Shown here in pieces: positions 62,001 to 64,000 of a stretch of 64,000 nucleotides of DNA. Every line of letters starts with the position of its first letter. Position 1 is the first letter of the stretch. Under the pieces are notes generated by a model that did not search any database, was not told the origin of the DNA, and was given only the letters and a program-made list of their open reading frames with translations. Source of the DNA: Orthonyx spaldingii. Its lineage: Eukaryota; Chordata; Aves; Passeriformes; Orthonychidae. Location: positions 929,091 through 993,090 of the forward strand of contig VZTJ01000242.1 of NCBI GenBank assembly GCA_013397795.1. Reading direction: 5' to 3'. The position numbers and the translations under genes are program-made.

Positions 62001-62740
62001 TAGTGAAATGGAGCAAAAAGTAGGAAAACCAGAATTTTGTCTTCTGAGATCTGAGAAGTTATATAGAAGATGTAGAAGTAGTAGTGGCTTGGCATATTCT
62101 TACACCAACACAGGAAAAATTTGTGCAATTAAATTGTCCTACTGATCTTGATTGCTGCTTAAGAAAATGTGAGGGAAAAATTAAATTTAGTATATTCATG
62201 TTACAGTTTACCAGATTTAAGCAGGCTTTATGCCTGTTAGGAATTATTCCTCTTACATAAAATAAGAAAAATAATATTTGTCTGTATTACATACCAAGAT
62301 ATTATAGTAGCTGTAAGTCATTAGTAAAGTCATTTTCTAAATGTGTTCACTAACATGATTGACTTATGATTCCATTTGTCTTTATTTGTCATAGTTGTAA
62401 AAAGCAAAGTTATGTCCGAAAAAATCCATTTTATGAGATTTTATAGGAGTACATATTTTTAATGTGTTGCTGAGTTGTACAGTAATTAAATCTGTGATAT
62501 CTGCTACATCAGATTTTTTACATCAGCTTTTCTTAACTGAAATATATTTTAGCTGAGTCTTAAATGTCTGTTGTAAAACATGCAAATATGCATAATATAA
62601 TGATGTTATTTTCCAATGTGTGCATCTCCTGACATAAAGCACTTAAAATTGAGGAATTGCAAGAGGCTTTACGGAAAAAGGAGGAGGAAATGAAGCAAAT
62701 GGAAGAAAGATACAAAAAGTATTTGGAAAAGGCCAAAAGT
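4986..62740 (+). CDS. HOOK3: HOOK3, protein Hook homolog 3 (partial, exons 2-19 spliced)
   Basis: HOOK3 is a cytoplasmic adaptor that joins dynein and dynactin into a processive motor and links it to cargo through FTS and FHIP; it also acts at the Golgi and pericentriolar satellites. Eighteen exons with AG/GT borders (4986-5071, 14263-14335, 23182-23232, 26286-26418, 28455-28522, 35645-35707, 37113-37196, 38227-38390, 40510-40650, 42142-42343, 45667-45777, 48335-48422, 48986-49055, 52886-53026, 55203-55290, 60425-60459, 61233-61315, 62640-62740) total 1782 nt and read as 594 uninterrupted codons, about residues 20-613 of ~718. The Hook domain ends near residue 160 and coiled coil follows. The sequence fits HOOK3 rather than HOOK1 or HOOK2, for example IQTFNVEAPCQTVEDLTSG in exon 2. 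Start codon, stop codon and both UTRs lie outside the window. Numbering assumes 19 residues in exon 1, as in human. Confidence 0.97.
5485..6340 (-). mobile_element. CR1 LINE remnant, antisense, ORF2 C-terminal part
   Basis: On the minus strand near 5600-5715 the frame reads VQQRAIKMINRLQFLSDEVR and then LSELHLFSLKKRRL, clearly the conserved CR1 ORF2 C-terminal block (RATKMI...LFSLEKRRL in the consensus). Towards higher coordinates the + strand keeps CR1 antisense phrases, such as CAGCCCAGGCTGTGGTTGGC near 5831 and TTGACCCCTTGGGTATGCTG near 6159. Many indels and stops are present. The octamer 3' tail is not visible, and the 3' edge near 5485 is approximate. Confidence 0.78.
6380..7355 (-). mobile_element. 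CR1 LINE remnant, antisense, ORF2 start and ORF1 region
   Basis: The + strand at about 6485-6650 matches, in reverse complement, the start of CR1 ORF2: the endonuclease region reading roughly KC.YTNA.SM, then a D(D/E)SHDW-like block, then GYKLF. From about 6650 to 7355 the pattern fits the upstream part, where avian CR1 carries ORF1 with an esterase-like domain: GTGGATCCCATCTCTTCCAA near 6941, and GGTCTGGACAAGCTTCAGCA near 7222. With the neighbouring 5485-6340 piece it probably forms one nearly full-length element that lost its central reverse-transcriptase part. The assignment rests on remembered consensus, so the borders are soft. Confidence 0.6.
8403..8563. repeat. pyrimidine tract (CT-rich simple sequence)
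   Basis: About 160 bases on the + strand made almost only of T and C, mostly TTTTTC, TTCTTC and TCTTTT units, with a few G and A. The complementary purine strand creates an artefactual lysine/glutamate-rich open frame on the minus strand (8394-8633). No gene function is implied. Confidence 0.9.
9107..9150. repeat. A-rich tract (An then GAAA/GGAA units)
   Basis: A run of about 17 A is followed by AAAGAAAAGAAAAGGAAGGA. It might be the eroded tail of a retroposed element on the + strand, but no body is recognisable upstream. Just before it, at 9057-9078, lies a small perfect inverted repeat, TCAGCT and AGCTGA, around an A-run. Confidence 0.7.
14263..14335 (+). CDS. HOOK3: HOOK3 exon 3 (Hook domain, residues 48-72)
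   Basis: Acceptor CTTTCAG, donor GTATTT. The 73 nt supply the last base of the Ile48 codon and end in phase 0 after RLK. They encode (I)DPAYFDENWLNRIKTEVG followed by DNWRLK, matching vertebrate HOOK3 as I know it. The aromatic residues and the GDNWR block belong to the core of the Hook fold. The donor is weaker than the consensus at its last positions. Confidence 0.97.
15738..15758. repeat. poly(A) run
   Basis: About 20 consecutive A within intron 3, preceded by AGCAGGTGTG. No retroposed body, second tract or flanking duplication is recognisable, so it is listed only as simple sequence. Confidence 0.85.
16142..16442 (-). mobile_element. CR1 LINE fragment, antisense, 3' end
   Basis: The + strand starts TTCATAGAATTGTTCGGCTT, a diverged octamer plus 3' UTR in reverse complement. 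It continues with AACACCTCCAGGGACAGTAA, CTGGGCAGCCTGTTCCAATG and CCATTTCCTCTTGTCCTGTC, the standard order for a 5'-truncated CR1. It ends near CCTCCTTTTGG. Only the last ~300 bp of the element are present. Confidence 0.93.
16828..17122 (-). mobile_element. CR1 LINE fragment, antisense, 3' end
   Basis: Two octamer units, ATGATAGAATCATAGAAT, open the element. Then come GTTGGGAAAGACCTTTAAGA, ATTCTGTTCCAATGCTCTAC and CCATTTCTTCTTGTCTGGTC, parallel to the copy 400 bp upstream and in the same orientation. Divergence between the two suggests independent insertions rather than a local duplication. Confidence 0.93.
18828..18900. repeat. C/A-rich simple sequence
   Basis: A run of CCCTCCCC, TGTGTGCGCACACA and then repeated CCCACC and CACCC units, unusually C-rich for this AT-rich intron. 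The opposite strand is G-rich (GGTGGGTGGGCATGGGGGTG), with four or more G-runs of three or longer. Open frames on both strands here (18717-18990) are products of the composition. Confidence 0.8.
21864..22262 (-). mobile_element. CR1 LINE fragment, antisense, 3' end
   Basis: It opens TCATAGAATCATTGAGGTTT and continues with TGGGTAGCCTGTTACAATGC, CCATTTCCTCTTGTCCCATC, CTGGAAGAAGAGGCTGGCCC and CTTTTCTCCAGGCTAAACAA. The latter part is antisense to the LFSLEKRRL block of ORF2; the minus-strand frame at 22019-22228 begins MFSLEKRRLRDDSTTLHNSL. It is 5'-truncated just beyond that block. Confidence 0.94.
23182..23232 (+). CDS. HOOK3: HOOK3 exon 4 (Hook domain, residues 73-89)
   Basis: Acceptor TCAAATAG, donor GTAAGA; 51 nt, phase 0 at both ends. 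It encodes VSNLKKILKGILDYNHE. The first residue is Val where I remember Ile (ISNLKK) in other vertebrates. As a result the exon itself begins GTAAGC, which resembles a 5' splice site directly after the acceptor. Skipping this exon would remove 17 residues in frame from the Hook domain. Confidence 0.96.
23233..26285 (+). other. HOOK3: HOOK3 intron 4 (3.1 kb)
   Basis: GTAAGA to ATGCAG. T-rich throughout, with T-runs near 23550, 23750 and 24660. I recognise no CR1 or other named repeat, and the short open frames have no recognisable features. Confidence 0.92.
26286..26418 (+). CDS. HOOK3: HOOK3 exon 5 (Hook domain, residues 90-134)
   Basis: Acceptor ATGCAG, donor GTAATA; 133 nt, entering in phase 0 and leaving after one base of the Glu134 codon. 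It encodes ILGQQINDFTLPDVNLIGEH, ADAAELGRMLQLILGCAVN and CEQKQ. LGRLLQLILGCAVNCE-type sequence is a hallmark of Hook-family N-terminal domains. Ala occupies position 110, where I recall Ser in chicken and human. Confidence 0.97.
26419..28454 (+). other. HOOK3: HOOK3 intron 5 (2.0 kb)
   Basis: GTAATA to TTTCAG. Contains an unclassified stretch at about 26690-27125 that looks less AT-rich and coding-like on the minus strand. The remainder is ordinary AT-rich intron. Confidence 0.92.
26690..27125 (-). other. unclassified decayed repeat or retrocopy candidate
   Basis: More balanced in base composition than its surroundings. On the minus strand one frame is open over 26691-26921, containing FRCPYDIVLHLQLLPRRALT. 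A further long reading upstream of it, with VQVRFTVSAMWVERQES and GTAKVGFNHLANGLK, is separated only by a TGA. I do not recognise the family. It could be an old repeat, a processed pseudogene piece or a chance open stretch. Confidence 0.3.
28455..28522 (+). CDS. HOOK3: HOOK3 exon 6 (end of Hook domain, residues 134-156)
   Basis: Acceptor ATTTTCAG, donor GTATGC; 68 nt completing Glu134 and ending in phase 0. It encodes (E)YIQTIMMMEESVQHVVMTAI, then QE. This is the helix contacting the dynein light intermediate chain: with human numbering, Gln147 and Ile154, residues reported as needed for dynein binding in human HOOK3, are both present. Position 138 is Thr, as I recall for chicken (Ala in human). 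Confidence 0.97.
30030..30262 (+). mobile_element. CR1 LINE fragment, sense, reverse transcriptase start
   Basis: The + strand frame reads GEVPVSWKLANINPVFKKRK and then KEDAVSYSLVSLQCLKKL. This is the CR1 ORF2 reverse-transcriptase N-terminal block (consensus like GEVPEDWK.ANVTPIFKK, GNYRPVSL). Neither the 3' end nor the octamer tail follows, so it is an internal fragment bounded by deletions. Confidence 0.87.
34975..35026. repeat. T/G-rich simple sequence
   Basis: TTGGTTGGTTGG followed by T9, GG, and TTTTGTTTG plus a further T-run. Low-complexity sequence in intron 6. Confidence 0.8.
35645..35707 (+). CDS. HOOK3: HOOK3 exon 7 (linker after Hook domain, residues 157-177)
   Basis: Acceptor ATTGCAG, donor GTATCT; 63 nt, phase 0 at both ends. 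It encodes LMSKESPVSVGNDAYVDLDR then Q, the polar linker between Hook domain and coiled coil. Val replaces the Ala166 I remember from other vertebrates. An exon this size could be skipped without a frameshift. Confidence 0.96.
35708..37112 (+). other. HOOK3: HOOK3 intron 7 (1.4 kb)
   Basis: GTATCT to GGTAG. AT-rich, with no recognisable repeat or gene. A TATA-rich stretch of alternating TA and CATA lies near 36410-36440. Confidence 0.92.
37113..37196 (+). CDS. HOOK3: HOOK3 exon 8 (coiled coil, residues 178-205)
   Basis: Acceptor ATGGTAG, donor GTAAGT; 84 nt, phase 0 at both ends. It encodes LKKTTEELNEALATKEEIAQ then RCHELDMQ, the first heptads of the central coiled coil that dimerises HOOK3 and runs along dynactin. 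The EALATKEE form agrees with the chicken protein as I recall it. Confidence 0.97.
37197..38226 (+). other. HOOK3: HOOK3 intron 8 (1.0 kb)
   Basis: GTAAGT to CAACAG. Unremarkable AT-rich intron; no repeats recognised. Confidence 0.92.
38227..38390 (+). CDS. HOOK3: HOOK3 exon 9 (coiled coil, residues 206-260)
   Basis: Acceptor TACAACAG, donor GTAGAA; 164 nt, phase 0 in, leaving after two bases of the Arg260 codon. It encodes VAALQEEKSSLLAENQILME, RLNQSDSIEDPNSPAGRRH and LQLQTQLEQLQEETF. The acidic, proline-containing SIEDPNSPAGRR stretch is a break between coiled-coil segments. The donor is poor beyond the GTA, so its strength may depend on the AG that precedes it. Confidence 0.97.
38391..40509 (+). 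other. HOOK3: HOOK3 intron 9 (2.1 kb)
   Basis: GTAGAA to CCTACAG. The stretch 38990-39930 is rich in T and C on the + strand, which produces several hydrophobic or serine-rich open frames of about 75-105 codons with no family signature. A strong unused acceptor-like site ends at 40408, about 100 bp before exon 10. Confidence 0.9.
40510..40650 (+). CDS. HOOK3: HOOK3 exon 10 (coiled coil, residues 260-307)
   Basis: Acceptor CCTACAG, donor GTAAAT; 141 nt, completing Arg260 and ending with two bases of Arg307. It encodes LEAAKDDYRIRCEELEKEIA, ELRQQTEELTTLAEEAQ and SLKDEIDVL. Four conservative changes cluster here relative to my memory of vertebrate HOOK3: Ala280, Thr286, Glu287 and Glu294. An open frame continues upstream into the intron (from 40382) but that extension is not Hook sequence. 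Confidence 0.97.
40651..42141 (+). other. HOOK3: HOOK3 intron 10 (1.5 kb)
   Basis: GTAAAT to CTTCAG. The part at about 41140-41480 is less AT-rich than its surroundings and may be an old repeat that I cannot name. T-runs lie at 41638-41660. Otherwise plain. Confidence 0.9.
42142..42343 (+). CDS. HOOK3: HOOK3 exon 11 (coiled coil, residues 307-374)
   Basis: Acceptor CCCTTCAG, donor GTAAGG; 202 nt, the longest exon here. It finishes Arg307 and ends in phase 0. It encodes HSSDKVAKLESQVESYKKKL, EDLGDLRRQVKLLEEKNTMY, MQNTVSLEEELRKANAARSQ and LETYKRQ. DKVAKLESQVE agrees with the chicken form as I recall it. The DLRRQVKLLEEKN block is strongly conserved among Hook proteins. Confidence 0.98.
42344..45666 (+). 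other. HOOK3: HOOK3 intron 11 (3.3 kb)
   Basis: GTAAGG to CTCACAG. No CR1 octamer or ORF2 trace seen. Somewhat GC-richer near 43480-43920. T-runs at 44144 and 44292. Confidence 0.9.
45667..45777 (+). CDS. HOOK3: HOOK3 exon 12 (coiled coil, residues 375-411)
   Basis: Acceptor TCTCACAG, donor GTAAGT; 111 nt, phase 0 at both ends. It encodes AVELQNRLSEESKKADKLDY then ECKRLKEKVDSLQKEKD. Three residues differ from the form I remember in mammals and chicken: Ala for Val375, Tyr for Phe394 and Cys for Tyr396 (FEYKR there). A second AG lies 4 nt into the exon, but its use would shift the frame. Confidence 0.96.
45778..48334 (+). other. HOOK3: HOOK3 intron 12 (2.6 kb)
   Basis: GTAAGT to TTTTCAG. No named repeat. 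The segment 47690-48150 is less AT-rich than the rest and could be a decayed repeat. Confidence 0.9.
48335..48422 (+). CDS. HOOK3: HOOK3 exon 13 (coiled coil, residues 412-441)
   Basis: Acceptor TTTTTCAG, donor GTAAAG; 88 nt, phase 0 in, leaving after one base of the Gly441 codon. It encodes RLRTERDSLKETIEELRCVQ then AQEGQLTTT. TTTG at the junction matches my memory of chicken (TTQG in human). Confidence 0.97.
48423..48985 (+). other. HOOK3: HOOK3 intron 13 (563 bp)
   Basis: The shortest intron in the window, GTAAAG to ACTCAG. No repeats recognised. Confidence 0.93.
48986..49055 (+). CDS. HOOK3: HOOK3 exon 14 (flexible break in coiled coil, residues 441-464)
   Basis: Acceptor TTACTCAG, donor GTAAGC; 70 nt, completing Gly441 and ending with two bases of Lys464. 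It encodes LMPLGRQEPSDSLAAEIITP then EI. It is a proline- and serine-containing interruption of the coiled coil. Arg447, Ile459 and Lys464 differ from the SQE, EIVTP and EIREK forms I remember. Confidence 0.96.
49085..49610 (+). mobile_element. CR1 LINE fragment, sense, ORF2 C-terminal part
   Basis: The sequence follows the CR1 ORF2 C-terminal order in the sense direction: GTATGAGCCAGCAGTGCCCT near 49111, GGTTACAAGGATGGTGAAGG near 49304, TATTCAGGCTGGAGATGAGG near 49370, and GGTTTAGGTTGGATATTAGG near 49520. It carries frameshifts and stops. It is followed directly by an earlier part of ORF2, so it is a separate insertion or a rearranged copy. Confidence 0.9.
49611..50660 (+). mobile_element. 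CR1 LINE fragment, sense, endonuclease end to RT start
   Basis: At about 49733-49836 the frame reads LMEDFILPYGCWKCNTAERD then QSRRFLNSVEDNF, matching the CR1 endonuclease C-terminal block. Near 50380-50500 the frame MRTKETLNPLLDARGTIPVE, then DKKKAALLKAFIATVFN, matches the linker before the reverse transcriptase (consensus like GPLLN, EKAEVLNAFFASVF). Several stops are present. Borders are approximate and the remainder of the reverse transcriptase does not follow. Confidence 0.82.
50895..52525 (+). mobile_element. CR1 LINE, sense, 3' half, split by an antisense CR1
   Basis: Part one (50895-51098) reads DLLERQKALQRNLDRLYEWA then EDNCMKFNIAK, a CR1 RT C-terminal block. Part two (51901-52525) resumes with DLGVLVDSWLDVNHR-like sequence, then CTAGTGAGGCCACACCTCAA near 52037 and GAGGCTCAGGGGTGACTCTC near 52201. 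It ends near AATGATTCTGTGAGTCTGTG, the sense octamer tail. The middle (51099-51900) is an inserted antisense CR1. ORF2 is full of frameshifts. Confidence 0.88.
51099..51900 (-). mobile_element. CR1 LINE fragment, antisense, nested inside a sense CR1
   Basis: It opens with CATCATAGAACAGCTTGGGT and GGAAGGGACCTTCAAGATCA, the 3' end in reverse complement. It continues through CAGAGCTGGATGCAGTGTTC, GTGGGGTCTCACCAGAGCAG-like sequence, CAGCCCAGGACACGTTTGGC, and GTTGAACTTCATGACGTTTT near 51823. It is among the better-preserved copies in the window, in keeping with having inserted later than its host. The open frame at 51534-52034 runs across this copy into the host and is not a gene. Confidence 0.92.
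52886..53026 (+). CDS. HOOK3: HOOK3 exon 15 (coiled coil, residues 464-511)
   Basis: Acceptor GTATTAAG, donor GTAAGA; 141 nt, finishing Lys464 and ending with two bases of Arg511. It encodes EKLIRLQHENKMLKLNQEGS, DNEKIALLQSLLDDANLRKN and ELETEN. The acceptor has AAG instead of CAG/TAG, and its main T-run ends about 24 nt upstream, so it looks weak. The coding match is nevertheless exact in phase. Confidence 0.97.
53078..53500 (+). mobile_element. CR1 LINE fragment, sense, 3' end
   Basis: Sense CR1 order: GTCAGTCCTATGAAAGGCCA near 53103, CCTGGAAAAGAGAAGGTCTA near 53191, AACACTCTGGAATATGTTCC near 53382, then GAGAGGTTGTCCCATCCTTG near 53406 (the W.RLPREV-like block) and CGTTCTTGGGCAACCT. No octamer tail is kept. 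Confidence 0.88.
53600..54890 (+). mobile_element. CR1 LINE fragment, sense, reverse transcriptase to 3' end
   Basis: Near 53780-53890 the sense frame reads SHMRDRKVIGKCQD and QSKSCLTNPVVLTMR. Near 53918-53956 it reads FSKAFDKVSHGIL, the reverse-transcriptase block FSKAFD. From 54640 to 54890 the order AGTGGAAGGACAAGAGGCAA, then GTCCTTCAAGGTGTCCAAAC, then GCAACCTGTGGACATGCCTT resembles a CR1 3' end. Stops and shifts abound. The part between 54000 and 54640 is only weakly assignable. Confidence 0.8.
55203..55290 (+). CDS. HOOK3: HOOK3 exon 16 (coiled coil, residues 511-540)
   Basis: Acceptor CTTTTCTAG after a long T-run, donor GTAAGT; 88 nt, completing Arg511 and ending in phase 0. It encodes LVNQRLLEVQSQVEELQKSL then QDQGSKAED, agreeing with vertebrate HOOK3 as I know it. 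Both splice signals are strong. Confidence 0.97.
56930..57090. repeat. G/T-rich simple sequence
   Basis: The + strand is nearly all G and T here, with repeated TTGG, TTTGG and TTTTTGG units. It causes tryptophan/phenylalanine-rich open frames on the + strand (56875-57084 and the start of 56951-57538) and a lysine-rich one on the minus strand. None of these is a gene. Confidence 0.88.
57725..57905 (+). mobile_element. CR1 LINE fragment, sense, last ~180 bp
   Basis: CTGAAACACGTGCCTAGAGA and GAAACTGTGGATGCCCCATC give the sense LPREAVDAPS-like block. Then come AAGGCCAGGTTGGACAGGGC, GCAGGTGGTTGGACTATGTG, CCCTTCCAACCCAAACCATT and an eroded octamer CCGTTATTACTCT. This is the classic 5'-truncated CR1 3' end. 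Confidence 0.95.
60425..60459 (+). CDS. HOOK3: HOOK3 exon 17 (coiled coil, 35 nt, residues 541-552)
   Basis: Acceptor TATTTTAG, donor GTAAGT; 35 nt encoding SVLLKKKLEEH plus two bases of Leu552. It is the smallest exon in the window, lying between a 5.1-kb and a 0.8-kb intron. It is not a multiple of three, so skipping it would shift the frame. A CAG four bases inside the exon is a possible but frame-breaking acceptor. Confidence 0.95.
60460..61232 (+). other. HOOK3: HOOK3 intron 17 (773 bp)
   Basis: GTAAGT to GTAACAG. AT-rich, no repeats recognised. Confidence 0.93.
61233..61315 (+). CDS. HOOK3: HOOK3 exon 18 (coiled coil, residues 552-580)
   Basis: Acceptor TTGTAACAG, donor GTGAGT; 83 nt, completing Leu552 and ending after one base of Ser580. 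It encodes EKLHEANNELQKKRAIIEDL then EPRCNNS. Cys576 stands where I recall Phe in chicken and mammals (EPRFNNS). In human HOOK3 the region from about residue 553 has been linked to binding the kinesin KIF1C. Confidence 0.96.
61316..62639 (+). other. HOOK3: HOOK3 intron 18 (1.3 kb)
   Basis: GTGAGT to CATAAAG. Holds a short antisense CR1 3' end (61529-61662); otherwise AT-rich with no gene. Confidence 0.92.
61529..61662 (-). mobile_element. CR1 LINE fragment, antisense, last ~130 bp
   Basis: Two octamer units, TTCATAGAATCATAGAATGC, then TGAACCTTAAAGATCATGTA and GTCCCAAACCCCAGTGACAA: the reverse complement of a CR1 3' end, cut off after about 130 bp. Confidence 0.93.
62640..62740 (+). CDS. HOOK3: HOOK3 exon 19 (coiled coil, residues 580-613)
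   Basis: Acceptor GACATAAAG, donor GTAAGT; 101 nt, completing Ser580 and ending in phase 0. It encodes LKIEELQEALRKKEEEMKQM then EERYKKYLEKAKS, agreeing with vertebrate HOOK3. The acceptor is AAG with a poor pyrimidine tract. The next expected coding sequence (starting VIRTLDPK in other vertebrates) is not found in the remaining 1260 bp. Confidence 0.97.
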
Positions 62741-64000
62741 GTAAGTAGATGTGTTCCATGCTAGTGATCCCTCTCTGACAGACTGTATTACGTGTCCACT
62801 CTGTGGGAATAAAAATGAAGGAGGTATCTGTATACACACTAACAGGTAAAAGAGAAGGAAGGCCCATTGATTATCATCTTATTGTTTCAGTATTTAATAT
62901 GTATTAATTCTGCAGAAGATTTTACCCCATTTTTGTGACTCTTTTATTGATGCTTTTTCTCAGTAAAGTTATCTTTTTGATGACCACCTTCAATAGCTGT
63001 TACATTTCTCTGATGATGTTCAGCATTCTCTTAATATATGTTTCTGTTGAGAACGTGACTAATATTTAAGTATTGAGGATATGGATATACTACTAGCTTT
63101 GAAATGGCAATATTGTGGTCTTAATCATAATCCCTTTCCTTCTTTTACTATACTTTGCTGTTTTGAATTTCTTGAAAGCATATCAGTGTCTTTGGACGCA
63201 TATCATTACATTGAAATATGTAAGTAGGTTCCTAATTTGGCAAAACCTTATGCTTTCTTCATTTACTTCTGTGGAGTTTCCTGAATGACTTATTGTGAAA
63301 TGTCTTCAGGAAGTCTAAGCAAATTTCTCCTCTGTCCCCCCCATTCCTCCCCATTTTATATTGGTTGTTGTGTCTTATGTCTTAGATTATATTCCACTGA
63401 AAGACAGCTTTTCTTGCAATAGGATATTTTCTATGACAGTAGCATTAATTGGTTAGGTTAACCTTTTGTAATCTTTTTATCAACTTTCATTTTGAGTTTT
63501 ATTTGTGTTTGATTTGGGTTTTGGTTTTTTTTGTTTCTTGGTGTTGTTATTGATGGTGCAGGAGTTTTTTGTAAAGACCAGTAGAATCACCACTATTGAA
63601 AATGTATCCAGGTCTAATGAGTATTTTCTTAGAAAAATAATATGCTTTAATAGAACAGAATCATAGATCATTTCAGTTGGAAAAGATCTCCAAGATCATC
63701 GAGTCCAGCTTTTGACTGATCATGACTGTGTTAACTAGACCATGGCACTAAGTGCCACATCCAGTTCCTTGAACACCTCCAGGGATGGTGACTACACCAC
63801 CTCCCTAGGCAACCCATTCCTGTGCTTAGCTATCCAACCTAAACCTTCCTGGACACTCCTTGAAACTATGTTGCCTCATCTGGGAGAAGAGGCTACAACC
63901 TCCTTTCAGGTAGAGCTCCCAGAGCCATCTTTTCTCCAAGCGAAACGCCCTCAGCTCCCTCAGCCACTTCTCATAGTACTAATATGTTTACCATACCATA
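62741..64000 (+). other. HOOK3: HOOK3 intron 19, 5' part
   Basis: Begins GTAAGT and runs past the window end. No further Hook exon is seen. It contains T/G-rich sequence near 63500-63550 and an antisense CR1 at 63658-63980. Confidence 0.9.
63658..63980 (-). mobile_element. CR1 LINE fragment, antisense, 3' end
   Basis: It opens GAATCATAGATCATTTCAGT and GGAAAAGATCTCCAAGATCA. It continues with AACACCTCCAGGGATGGTGA, CTAGGCAACCCATTCCTGTG, GGGAGAAGAGGCTACAACCT and CCATCTTTTCTCCAAGCGAA, the reverse complement of the CR1 3' part up to the LFSLEKRR block. Confidence 0.95.

Noticed and set aside
62741..64000. HOOK3 exon 20 after 62740
   Set aside because: No segment encodes the expected VIRTLDPK-type sequence; the remainder is intron ending in a CR1.
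1..64000. tRNA, rRNA, CRISPR array, operon-like or bacterial system
   Set aside because: No tRNA-like T-loop and anticodon arrangement, no spaced direct repeats and no clustered genes were found. The repeated short phrases are all CR1 or simple sequence.

Overview
The window is a single-gene stretch of a vertebrate nuclear genome, almost certainly a bird. The coding exons belong to HOOK3 (protein Hook homolog 3), a dynein-dynactin activating adaptor. The introns are scattered with CR1 LINE remnants carrying the avian 3' end (the ATTCTATG octamer, seen mostly as its reverse complement). The DNA is AT-rich with long introns and there are no bacterial-style genes. The species cannot be named from the sequence.

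HOOK3 runs on the + strand across the whole window. I place 18 consecutive internal coding exons, called exons 2 to 19 on the human plan, between 4986 and 62740. All have AG/GT borders, and all reading phases join without a stop or frameshift. Together they are 1782 nt, or 594 codons, corresponding to about residues 20-613 of the ~718-residue protein. Exon 1 (first ~19 residues, promoter, 5' UTR) lies upstream of base 1. The last exons (about 105 C-terminal residues and the 3' UTR) lie beyond base 64000.

Exons 2-6 encode the N-terminal Hook domain that binds the dynein light intermediate chain. Exons 7-19 encode most of the central coiled coil, up to the region near the C-terminal cargo-binding part. 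The protein links cytoplasmic dynein to cargo through the FTS-Hook-FHIP complex.

The rest is intron. CR1 copies lie in introns 1-3, 6, 14-16, 18 and 19. The densest cluster fills introns 14 and 15, where several sense-orientation CR1 pieces follow one another and one is split by an antisense CR1. Intron 2 holds a long, badly decayed antisense CR1. Intron 1 holds an LTR-like fragment. Simple-sequence tracts include a long pyrimidine tract (8403-8563) and a G/T-rich tract (56930-57090).

I found no tRNA, rRNA, CRISPR array or convincing second gene, and no new biological system. The points most worth checking are a recursive-splicing-like junction at exon 4, HOOK3 substitutions at positions I remember as constant, a strong cryptic acceptor before exon 10, and an unclassified coding-like stretch in intron 5.
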